A stretch of 64,000 bases of DNA from Acorus gramineus (lineage: Eukaryota; Streptophyta; Magnoliopsida; Acorales; Acoraceae), in NCBI GenBank assembly GCA_030737835.1, contig JAUJYN010000015.1, positions 3,341,685-3,405,684 on the forward strand, in the 5' to 3' direction. Below, one piece after another: positions 54,401-64,000 of the stretch (positions are counted from its first letter, which is position 1; every line of letters starts with the position of its first letter). A model generated the notes under the pieces. It made no database searches. It worked only from the letters and a program-made list of their open reading frames with translations, and was not told where the DNA came from. The position numbers and the translations under genes are program-made.

Positions 54401-57400
54401 GACAAAGATTGTACATGTAATATGACAAAAAATACTCATGAAGATAACTACTGTGTGATGCATCTTTTGTTTAAATTTCATATTTATTTTGGTACATATT
54501 TCCATATTTCAGAATGATGATCTTCTAGTATTTGCTTTAACTAGTGACCTGCTTTTATAGAAATCTATGCTGCTTCAACATTCATCTTGGCAAAATAGTG
54601 TCAGAATTGGTGAACTGGTGGACCAAGTAAGGTGCTATGTTAGTGTTGTAGCCTGATTTAAAATTCAAATATATGTTGTTATATCCAAAAAGATTATTAC
54701 TGTTGATTTACCTTTGTTGACAGATACGTGCTCCTCTTTCTAGCATCAGAACCTTGAGTTCCATGTTGGCCCTCCACATGAAGAAAAGTGAGGTTTGTTT
54801 GGAAACCTGTTTTAAAACAACGTATTTCATGTTATGTATTTACTTTCATAGGTTTCTAAAACATACTTCTGTTCTGATAGATATCATATGACATCATCGG
54901 AGACATACTTGTCCAAGGAAATCATATCAAAGATGCCTTGGAACAACTTCAAGATGCTGTCTACTTCACAAAGGTGCCTGGTGGACCTCCACCCACATCA
55001 CTCATCTACTCTACTTTAGTTGATATTTCATCAATATTAAAACTCGATAAAGATTGTTACCTTCTGAAGGAAAAATATTCATTTCATCATATTCATTGGG
55101 TGACATGTAAAATTTATGTTTAGAAAATAGGAAAAAATTAAAGATCAATAGCAGTTAAACATGTAAGAAACTAAAATTAAAAAGTATGTTGGGCTAATTT
55201 ACAAAAAACCTAAGAAACATAGACACTTCAATAACATATCGTGCCCTTGCCTTACAAGTGTCGGATACACGATACAACACGACACACGTTGGATACTTAT
55301 GTCAGACACATCTCATACATGTCCAAGATTTAAAAATAAATTTCTGAATTTCGAATAGGCATTGGAAGCATGATGGGCATAGTGTGGACTCAAAACGCAT
55401 ATCGACGCGACATTCTAATTTTTCTTACTAACTATTCGTAACGTTTTTGCTCTTATAAAACAAAATGATGTTTAAAATCTTCGTGAAGTTGATATTTGAT
55501 GCACTATTGTAGTTTATCAACTTTTTATAGTTATTTGTAATCCATTTTTTCTAAATAATCTTATTATCATATTATTGATTTATCTATTGACGTGTCTTTG
55601 CTGTGTTCGTGTCCTTATTTCTCAAATTTCTGTGTCAGTGTCTATGTCCTGTGTCCTTTGCTTGTATCCTTGTCCATGTTCCATAGCAGAAAAACAATCC
55701 TACAATACAGATGAACAAGCACTATTAGCGTGAAATGACCTTTTGAACCTTGACTCAAACAATAATTTATACATGTATTGTCTATTATAGATGGTAGTAT
55801 GAATCAAGTGGGTATTGTTTGAAAACCAATGTTTCAATGTCACGTGTGGCCCCGCATGTGCGGTCGGGGTCCAAAAGGTATAAGCGGCCACATGTACCGA
55901 ACATGCAATCACACACATTGATCGTTTGAACGAACCTATAGGTCCGTTAGAGGGGTCGTTATTTTTCAACTGTCATTCGAACAATAGTTCAAATGCCCAA
56001 AAATGGGTTCTCTGGAATAGAACTTTGTTCGTACTACATTCAATCATTCGAGCAACAATGTTCGAATGGGATCTTAAAAGAATATTTTTAAACTACTTCA
56101 TCTTGAGTCCATTCGAACAGACCATTTGAACGGTCACATATGTTCGAACGGAGATGCGCTGAAACATTCAGTTCAAAAAATTATGCAGCTTGTGCAGCGC
56201 CCATGGCAGCACTTACCGCATGTTCATCGCATATGCTCTGCACATGGCCAATCAAATGTGGTAGAGGTGTCCAAAGGACACGTGTGGCCGCACATAAAAA
56301 CACTGTTTGAAACTCTTCGATGCACATAATCTTGCATTAATTGGTAAATAACTGTGGAGGTTTGGATGTGGCTTTAGTGATTTATGACTGATGCAGTCAT
56401 TCTTCATAAATATTTAGAATACTTGATTTTCCATTTTGCTTCATATGATTTTTGACTCTTTGAGGTTGCAAATAGATGTATGCTAATCTACATGCAATAC
56501 AAGCTCTCTATCTTGAGCTCCCTGTCAATCTGATTTCTTCGTATCATAGAAGAAAATTAATCTTTGTTTTCATATACTTTTTGTAGTCTAATATAGTTCG
56601 ATTTAATGAAGAAACACTGAAGAAGTTGAACACTTCAACATATGGCCATCCAGAGTCAATGAGGTCCCAACTATCTGGGTCTTTATCCAATGATAAGAGC
56701 ATGATAAGCTCAGAAAGAGTGCCCCCTTTAGATCATGTGATAAAGGACATGGAGATGCCTATGCCACCACTTGCTCTTGCACCACTGCAACAGCATAAAG
56801 TCAGGTATTTTTTTTCCAATGTGTTACAGTATTTATTTAGTCAAGCCTTTTTCAAGATTTGTGTGTACTTTTTCTTTGTAGTGTGCTATACTAGTGTCCA
56901 CCATTCGTATGAACTATCTATATTTCTGCATAACGGTGGGCAGATTTGCTATTTTTGTCTGTCCTGAGTATTTTGTACTGTGAATTATATATATAAAAAA
57001 ATGCAGGATCCATGGACTTAATTGTAGAAGGATCTTGTAGAAAATTTAGTTTCATTGATTTGGATGCACCGGTTTCTTAATATTTCCAGTGGATCTGTAG
57101 TTTTGATGTTGGATTTGTCCTACATTATGGTTGTGCATCACCATTTTATGAATTGGTAGTAATTAAACCTTCCTTCCTTTTCTTTTAAATAAAAAGAGAA
57201 GTAACAACATCCACAATCCTACTATGATTGAAAATTCATGTTATATATGATGTTTCACAAGTCTTTTGGGATTATGACGTTCCACAAGTCTTTTGGGTTT
57301 TCTGTTCATTGTCTCAGTGAAGAAAGTTTTATGCCCCCACCTGACTTCTTTTGATAATTTCATTCAAAAGTTTGGATCGTCGGAGATTATCTTAAAGAAG

Positions 57401-58742
57401 GCACAAGTTTATACCCTGATATTACGCGTTGTAGCTCTCTTTTTTTACGTAATCTGCTGATATATTGATCTAAATCTGAACAAATACATCGTCATTGTGC
57501 ATTTCTGAGACCCCATTTTGCTCATGCTACATGTTTATGTCAGGCAGACCGTGCACCGTGTCTGATGTTTTAGCAGATCTGGTCGGAGCAGCAGTACCAC
57601 TTGCTCGTAAACAGCTACGTCATCTGGAACTTACTGAACTTTCAAAACCACTTCAAGTGGCAGTCGAAGAATCTGCTCTGCGTCAGGCACTGAGCAACTT
57701 AATAGAGGGGGCACTCCTACGCACGCATGTTGGAGGCAAGGTTAATATCATCTCAAGCGGAGCTCCCGCGGGAGGTGCTCTCATCATCATTGATGATGAT
57801 GGACCTGACATGCACTACATGGTAACCGAAAATAACCTCTTACATGAACTTACAATTTAGACCTCGTTTGGAACCAATTTTTAGTAAAAGCTTTTTTTTG
57901 TCATAAAAGCTGTTGTCAACCAGTTTTTTTTTATAATAAATACTACCTCAACCAGATTTTTTCATAAGAGCTTTTTTGTTGACTTTTAACACACTTTTTT
58001 TACATTGACTTTTAACACAAACTAAAATCCAAAATCAATAGCTGAAGTAAAAAAAAAAAGACGGTTTGGAATCGATTACCTGAAAATTAGTTTTGCAGAA
58101 GCAAAATCACTTTGATAATAATTTTCAAACGGATACTTAGGTATCATTGAGAAACGAGTTTGAAAAAGACTTTTTCATTTAAAGCTGCTTTTGAAATAGC
58201 TTTCTAGAGATTAGAGAGCATGTTTTTATTGAAAAGATGCTTTTTATAACAAGCTGTTTTTAGCATTATTCAAATGCTAGGATCGCTGGAGGTGCCTGGA
58301 AATAAGTTTGAATTGTGCATTAATCCTGCAAAACCATAATTTAACAAAAGCTGGCCAAACCCGTTTCTAAATTATTAAATCACAGTTCTTGAAAAACTTG
58401 AATGTCTGCTTGTATTTTAAAACCCAGGCATTACAATGTCTTTTCTTTTGTAGTCTTGTGTAATATGTATATCCACTAATGACATAATGGTTGTAGACGC
58501 AGATGCACTCTCTCACACCATTCGGCACAGACCTATTCTCAGATGGGATGGTTGAGGACAACATGACATGGAACTTCATCGCTGGACTGACTGTCGCGCG
58601 TGAGATTTTGGAGACGTATGGTTGTGTCGTTCGTGTCATATCCCCTCGCTCACCTGATGCCGCCATAGGTGCCGGTGGGACTCGTGTGGAAGTGTGGCTT
58701 CCATTTCTGGTAGAGCCAGCTGAACCTACTCAAGATGCATAG
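51431..58742 (+). CDS. CSK: Chloroplast sensor kinase (CSK), complete nine-exon gene
   Basis: Exons: 51431-51784, 52335-52505, 52586-52888, 54561-54626, 54724-54792, 54881-54973, 56587-56804, 57548-57821, 58497-58742; joined, they give an uninterrupted 597-codon frame (Arabidopsis CSK is about 610 aa). Residues 1 to ~60 are Ser/Arg/Pro/Ala-rich without acidic residues at the start, as in chloroplast transit peptides. A GAF-like sensor region follows (about 120-276: YVMDQLELRRVTVYPG, VVLPMIKHPFVVGFLVAEFP), then the dimerisation helix pair (about 277-352: IGELVDQIRAPLSSIRTLSS) and the HATPase-like part (425-597) with N-box LRQALSNLIEGALLRT (Asn475), G1 box DDDGPDM and G2 box GAGGTRVEVWLP. Known role: couples plastoquinone redox state to plastid transcription. 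Asp297 occupies the usual phospho-histidine position. Exon 8 uses the second of two AGs (GGCAG|ACCG) to stay in frame; the intron 6 donor (GTGCCT) is weak. Confidence 0.95.
55210..55686. mobile_element. Possible hAT-like MITE in CSK intron 6
   Basis: The left end CTAAGAAACATAGACAC and the reverse complement of the right end (CTATGGAACATGGACAA) form an imperfect inverted repeat. Both are followed by GTGTC/GGATAC-rich sequence (TGTCGGATACACG; TGTGTCCTTTGCTTG). Flanking bases are A-rich and similar but do not give a clean 8-bp duplication. No coding capacity. Confidence 0.45.
55800..56330. repeat. Possible inverted-repeat element in CSK intron 6
   Basis: TGTCACGTGTGGCCCCGCA near 55839 and GGACACGTGTGGCCGCACA near 56276 flank a segment rich in TTCGAAC/GTTCGAA phrases (for example 55979, 56046 and 56143). 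It may be a decayed MITE. Ends are not defined. Confidence 0.3.
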
Positions 58743-58935
58743 CTGATCTCTGAAAGATTTCTATCCAGGTATGTAGAATGAGCCTTTCACATTGTGTTTT
58801 TTTTAGAATACTCAAATTCCGGTGGGTCTGAATTTGGTGAGTCGCTACGTATATTGTACAGTATATAGGCTGTTAAAGATAAAACTTTGTCGATTAACCT
58901 ATGAATTGATCAGGATCTGTAAATAATAAATATAG
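58743..58935 (+). other. 3' UTR of CSK with AATAAA signal
   Basis: AATAAA at 58925-58930 lies about 185 bases after the stop codon and is a suitable polyadenylation signal. A donor-like CCAG|GTATGT at 58769 could start a 3' UTR intron, but no clear acceptor was identified. Confidence 0.5.
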
Positions 58936-58979
58936 AATGTTATTATACGCTCTTTGCAATATTGATTGAATGTTGTTAA

Positions 58980-59219
58980 GGCTCTATTTGAATACGTGTT
59001 TGGGTAAATTCTGCGTTTGAAAAATGAAAGATCTCTAAATGTGGATTCAAATACATTTTTACAATTTTACCATTAAGTTTTTCAAGTCATCCTCTTGTTG
59101 AAATTTCAGGCCAAAAATTCATTGATTGAAAAATTAATAAAATAATGTTTTTCAAAATCTGAGCTTGAAATACAAGATTACAAGAATACCAGCGTTTGAA
59201 CGCACATTCAAACACAACC
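58980..59219. mobile_element. MITE, about 240 bp
   Basis: Left end GGCTCTATTTGAATACGTGTT and the reverse complement of the right end (GGTTGTGTTTGAATGTGCGTT) form a 21-bp inverted repeat with five mismatches. Flanking triplets are TAA and TAT, so a 3-bp duplication is possible but not exact. No coding sequence. Confidence 0.55.
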
Positions 59220-59441
59220 TATAGCATGGCTTAATTTGTCACCCAAAATGTCCTGATTTTGTTTGTGTAGGTTTTTTTTTTTAAAGAAAGGTACCATGGT
59301 CTATCATGATTTTATTAAATATTCAAAAAATATTAAAGTCAAAAGTGGAAGAAGCATAAATAAATAGATCTGATAACCATTAAAAGCAAAGCACTAAAAC
59401 CAAAATCCCAAGAAAAAAAAGAAATCTAGATGATAAATTAC

Positions 59442-59676
59442 TATGGGTGCGTTTGGATGTGAGGTTGAAATCATGAGATTCTTAAAATCTTATATTTCAA
59501 ACTTAACTTTTGAAAAGCTATGCTTTAATACATTTTCAATCGTAAGATTTTTTTGCCTAAAAATAAAGATTGTGGTTTGAAAAACTAAACGCTGAAAATG
59601 TGGTTGGATCTGAGTTTGAGAATTTTTAGCTTTTGAAATGAGAATTTACCTAAACTCATATCCAAACGGATCCTAT
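59442..59676. mobile_element. MITE, 229 bp, with possible 3-bp TSD
   Basis: The element is 59445-59673. The left end GGGTGCGTTTGGATGTGAG pairs with the reverse complement of the right end (GGATCCGTTTGGATATGAG), 16 of 19 matching. TAT flanks both sides. The 'G(T)GCGTTTGGAT' start is typical of Tourist-like or hAT-like MITEs in plants; the class is not certain. Confidence 0.6.
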
Positions 59677-60096
59677 GTATAAGTTGAATTTATTTTTTTG
59701 TTACATAAAAAAGATTTAATAGTAGAGATTTGATTAATTTAATGATTTCAATTGATTTGAATAAATGAAAAACTAATTACATTTTATGTTAAAAATGGCA
59801 AGATAATGTAATTTTTCATTTGTAAAATATCTAAAAAAATGATCAAACAAAACGTTAGCTGTTCAATTGCCAGCCTTTTCCAGTGGTTTGAAGTTGCATT
59901 ATATACCTCACCTTTTCGGTATATTTTCAATTATGAAAATTTTTAAAAATGTTATGAATTTCTATTATGAAAAACCTTAAAAATATTATGAATTTCAATA
60001 ATAGAATATGCATTTCATTTTTGTAAAAGATGTATTGTCATTAGTCAAAATATATACTTAATACATATATTAAAAAAATCTCTAAAAAAAAGTATG
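59677..60096. other. AT-rich intergenic stretch
   Basis: No gene. A ~38-bp phrase AT(T)ATGAAAA(A)..TTAAAAAT(A/G)TTATGAATTTC is present twice in tandem near 59930-60000. Confidence 0.5.
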
Positions 60097-60421
60097 TGTT
60101 ATAAAATAAAAGGAAAACACATAAAAGAAATAAATGGAGACACAAGAGATGTAGGAAAATAAAGTTCTTCAGAAACTTCTCTTCTATTCTCATTCTTCTT
60201 CCTTCTCTTTCATTCATTCTATTCTTCAAGTTACACCAACCCTCCTATATATAGCCCCACAAACATAAGTATAGAAAAGCTCAAAAGACACCTCAAAACA
60301 TGCACCCCATGAATTACATATTAATATGACACATGCACAGACTAATTAGATGAGATATCTATTCTAATGAGTGGTCATCCACTAAAACATGCATATATAT
60401 ATATATATATATATAATTACA
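60097..60421 (-). mobile_element. 3' LTR of a Ty1/copia retrotransposon
   Basis: On the minus strand the LTR begins TGTAATTATATATATA at 60421 and ends TTATTTTATAACA at 60097 (325 bp, TG...CA). It contains a TATA-like CTATATATAGG near 60250 and a (TA)n run. It is directly preceded (minus strand) by a polypurine tract and by copia pol remnants, so it is the 3' LTR. The 5' LTR lies beyond the window end, so a target duplication cannot be checked (left flank GTATG). Confidence 0.78.
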
Positions 60422-60434
60422 ACACTCCTCCTCG
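60422..60434 (-). other. Polypurine tract of the copia element
   Basis: CGAGGAGGAGTGT on the minus strand directly abuts the TG start of the 3' LTR, the position used to prime plus-strand DNA synthesis in LTR retrotransposons. Confidence 0.7.
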
Positions 60435-62156
60435 AATGATCATTGTACAGAGAATATGCCTCGTTAAAAACTCGCTAAGAAAAACCTTGTGAGATAAAAA
60501 CTTAGCGAAAGAAAAATAGTACAATATTCTTGTGTATATTTTCGTACTGTCTCATTAAAACCTTGTCAAAAAAACCCAGTGGGAAAAATCTGATCGAAGG
60601 AAAAAGAGTATAGTACAATAATATTTTGAGTTAAATTACTCTCCTTGATCAGCATGAAGACTCCCCCTGTTCAACGTGAAGTTCTTTGAGTTAATGCATA
60701 CCAATATTTTGCACCAGTTTCTTGAACGTCGCAATTGGTATACAATTCTTTGATGAATAGGTCTTCTAAATTATCAGATGAACGAACTTGCTTAATGTCA
60801 ATATCATTGTTCTTCTAGAGCTCATGTGTGAATGAATTTCAGCGAGATGAGCTTGGTTCAATTGCCTTTGATGAAGCCTCAACATTCAAATGTCTTCTAG
60901 TGGGCGCAAAATTGTATATTGCAATAAATGCTACATATAGGCGTGAGCAATTAGCAAGGTAAATTAGAACACTTGCACTAAGATATGGTACTTCTGGACC
61001 AAAAATTTCTTGTTCTTCCTCTTTAGGACAAAAATTATCTTTCTTTATATCAAACGATCGAACAATTATCGGAGAACTTAATTAAAGAGCTTTATTCATA
61101 TAAAAGTGCTTCAGGACTTTTTCTGTATATGTATATTGATGGATGAAGATTACATTTAAGAAATGCTCAATCTGTAGACCAAGATAAAAAAATTATTTTT
61201 TCAAGATCATTCATCTCAAATTCTTTCTTCACATATAAAGAAGTTTTGGTAAGCTCTTCTGGAGTCCCTATCAGAGTCAAATCATCAACATATACTGCAA
61301 TAATAGCAAATCCGGATTCTGATTTCTTAATGAAAATACAAAGGCATATCAGATTGTTCTCATGTTTTTCTTTCAATAAATATTCATCAAGGCGATTGTA
61401 TCACATGCCCCCCAAATTGCTTCAACCCATATGAAAATATTTGTAATTTTATAGAATACATGCTTCTGGATGAGTTATTTGCTTCAGCCATTTAAAATCA
61501 TTCAGGGATCTTCACGTATATATAATTAGTATATCACAAAAGAAAAATGACATAATGATACAGGAAATAATTAATGGCAGAATATAACAAAAAAATATCA
61601 CAAGAGTTTCATCAACAAGAAGTAAAAGTATGTTATTAGATGCATATTCAGTCCTTTTGAGACTGTCAAAATAATTAAAATGTGATCGCATCAATTAAAT
61701 AAAAATATGTCACTAAATTACGAGGTCTCTGCGAGAAACCTTGTGCCATAAGACAATTTAATTTTTGTGATTCCATTTTCTTACAAATATCCATTTGTAT
61801 CTTATATGCTTTACATCTTCAGGTGTTTGAACTACAGACCCAAACACTTCATGTTTGGTTAGCGATTTTAATTCTGCCTATATTGTATCTTTTCAATTTG
61901 ACCAATCATTTCTACGTCGACATTCATCTACGCTTTGCGGTTCAGAATCCTCATTATATTTCACAATATGAAGAGCAACAGTATATGAAAATACATTATT
62001 GACAATGATTTTGTTTCTATCACATCTCTCTTCTTCATGATTTAATGAAATCTCATTATTGTTTATATGTGCCACCTCAGGGGCTACCTCTTCTGAGGTT
62101 AATTCATTAGAAAATTGGGATTGATCAATTATTTCTGTTACTTATTTTGAGGTCTC

Positions 62157-62661
62157 TCCAGGAGTAAGTCTGTCAATTATCTCAAAAAAATCCGAATCCG
62201 ATTTGAATCCGTATCTAAAAAATAAAAAATATCCGATATTCGAATATCCAGAGTGCAGATATGGATATCAGTCTATCCGATCCGAAAAATATCCGTATCC
62301 GATATATATTATAAAAACATATATATTTGAATTATATATTACCTATATTGTTATCTTGTATGATTAAACACAATGATGATATTTTATAATCCTATTAAAT
62401 TTTTAATGTATAATATTTGAAAAAGAGAATAAGCTTCAAAAATCTTAACTTTAATTTTGACATCTCTTTAAAACATCACTTGATTATCTAAATTAATGTC
62501 AATATTTAAACATGTCAATTATCCAAAAAATATCCGTATCCAATCCGTGTCTGAAGGGATCTGAATTCAAAAATTAATATCCGTATTCAAATCCAAAAGT
62601 TAGGATATTAATATTAGCATATCTGATCCGTGTCCGTCCGATTGAGAGGCTTATCCAGGAG
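62157..62661. mobile_element. hAT-type MITE with perfect 8-bp TSD, inside the copia element
   Basis: The element is 62165-62653 (489 bp). Its left end TAAGTCTGTCAAT matches the reverse complement of its right end (TAAGCCTCTCAATCGG). TCCAGGAG at 62157-62164 is repeated exactly at 62654-62661. The interior is rich in ATCCGTATCCGAT phrases near both ends. No transposase. A truncated relative is at 4771-4984. Confidence 0.85.
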
Positions 62662-63788
62662 CATCAATTTCATTTACCTTTTCTTGTGCCTTTCTATTTC
62701 TGAGAATCTTATCTTTTGCATCACCATGCTTCTGGCATGCCATATATTCATTCACTATAATAGATTGTCCTACTCGGACATCAACTCTTGTCAGAGTATT
62801 CGCAGCTGATACATGTGATTTTACTATTCTTTTTGTATCAGTGAATGTGCATTGGCAGATGATTTGCAATATTTTCCAAATGAATTATCATTTGAACTTT
62901 TAGTTCATATTGACTTTTAAAAGGATTAAGATGAGGCAAAGATAAAGTTTTTCATAAAATTTCTCGTCGTTCTTCAGGTGACAGATTTCCTCCCCCTAAC
63001 AACGGAAAAATTGTCATACTACATCAATGGATGGAATCTTCTGGTTCCATAATGGATACACAAATTAATACTAATTGATAGATGCATCATTGTGTACCAT
63101 GGCTATCTGAGATGGTCATACCCAACTATAAAATTATTTGAATCGCAGAACTTCTAGTTCATCATTTACTCTTCTAGAGTTTTATCTAAGTATGCAGCAC
63201 CAGTTATTAAAGTACATGTTACACAACTTACAGGCTTAACACCTTCAGGGTTAGGACTACTTGTCCAATTACTTGATGCTTTTTAAGTAATTCCAATTAT
63301 GCTTGAATAGCATATTTCCATTGTGGTCAATTATGCTCCATTCACATTCATCCACTAAATGTGGTTTGAAATCATCTTTAATGATTTCAGTGGCTATTTT
63401 AAATGAAAATATGTCATCGATGATCACTTGTTTGTGATCCATAATATCTTTGTATATGCATAATTTATGAAAATTTTTATGTAGTTGTCCTACGGAGACA
63501 TGTCTCTTTAGGAGCATATGTCACTTTTAGGGACGTGTGTGTCTCTTGAGGGACGTCTGTCGTTTCATGGACTTGTATCTCTTTAATGATTTTATCTTTT
63601 GTAGAAGTTAATAATGTGGATCATACAAGTGTTTCATGCTCTTCTAAAGCATTTGCATTATTTTTCTCCATCAGGAAACTGAACCTTTTGAACCTATAGG
63701 TATTTCAGGTTTCAGGCATGACTTTATGAATTCATTAGCAGGCATACTGATAGTTTTTCCAATTGGAATATCAATCCAAGGTGGAACT

Positions 63789-63972
63789 GATATTTGCTCT
63801 GCTGGAGCCTTTAATTAAGTTTATATAAAATTAGAATATTTGCTCTGTTGGAGCTGTGAATCAAGATGGAGTATTTACAATTCGAATGTCACATTTTCAA
63901 CATCATTAATATAAAATTCTGCAATACCCAGTGACATGATATTTGCTCTGCTGGAGCCTTTAATCAAGTTTA
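63789..63972 (-). repeat. Direct repeats in the copia remnant
   Basis: GATATTTGCTCTGCTGGAGC plus CTTTAAT(T/C)AAGTTTA occurs at 63789-63823 and 63938-63972, with a shorter diverged copy (AATATTTGCTCTGTTGGAGC) at 63835-63854. The two full copies differ at one base. Confidence 0.8.
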
Positions 63973-64000
63973 TAGAACCAGAAATAGTACTAAAATTTGG

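Larger units (their letters stand above)
60435..64000 (-). pseudogene. Ty1/copia pol region, heavily decayed, runs off the window
   Basis: Minus-strand pieces match copia polyprotein: SAANTLTRVDVRVGQSI (62830-62760), HIVKYNEDSEPQSVDECRRRNDW (about 61960-61895; start of the reverse transcriptase) and FAIIAVYVDDLTLIGTPEEL with the YVDD catalytic motif (61376-61167). Stops and frameshifts are frequent. A MITE is inserted at 62165-62653. A second copy of the DDIFSF...VDEC segment at 63517-63269 implies duplication or a second nested copia element. Between 60435 and 61160 lies the decayed RNase H end and 3' UTR, with phrases CTCATTAAAACCTTG and CCCAGTGGGAAAAA. Confidence 0.75.

Overview
This window reads as nuclear DNA of a flowering plant. 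Its two real genes have many short GT-AG exons, one has a plastid-targeting N-terminus, and most of the rest is plant transposable elements. Nothing identifies the species. Genes are sparse: two intact multi-exon genes occupy the 5.6-16 kb and 51.4-58.9 kb stretches, and most of the remainder is Ty3/gypsy-type solo LTRs, a dead PIF/Harbinger transposon, a Ty1/copia element, small hAT-like or Tourist-like elements, minisatellites and simple repeats.

Layout. 1-2106: 3' part of a long LTR cut by the window edge. 2.1-5.2 kb: debris of other gypsy-type elements (end of an integrase/pol ORF, an ~80-bp minisatellite, an LTR-like piece). 5597-14654 (minus): a complete 14-exon DUF707 membrane-protein gene (409 aa) with a 5' UTR intron and a hAT-type element in one intron. 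16.1-19.6 kb: gene-poor, with a broken RNase H1 N-terminal/viroplasmin-like ORF. 19.7-33.3 kb: a PIF/Harbinger element (minus) with decayed transposase and Myb-like ORF, split by solo LTR A1 (21961-25082) and by solo LTR C (26538-32083), which itself carries solo LTR B (28473-31452). 34165-37783: solo LTR A2. 39-50 kb: a decayed minus-strand ORF set resembling DUF1985-type proteins, split by solo LTR B' (41237-47127, minus), which itself contains LTR A3 (42960-46158). 51431-58742 (plus): a nine-exon chloroplast sensor kinase (CSK) gene, 597 aa. 58.9-60 kb: two MITEs. 60097-64000: the 3' end of a minus-strand Ty1/copia retrotransposon (LTR, polypurine tract, decayed pol) carrying a hAT-type MITE.

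The two genes are unrelated. The DUF707 protein is predicted to be a secretory-pathway membrane protein of unknown role. CSK is known in Arabidopsis as a chloroplast kinase linking photosynthetic electron-transport state to plastid transcription.

The most unusual signal is in the 3-kb LTR family. Its copies share a TATA box, a splice-donor-like site about 310-325 bp downstream, an extremely GC-rich fast-changing core, a strong acceptor-like site, a 36-37-nt mini-exon with its own donor, and then hairpins whose stems differ between copies by compensatory changes. This suggests a structured, spliced LTR transcript. All coordinates, exon joins and duplications were read by eye, without database searches.
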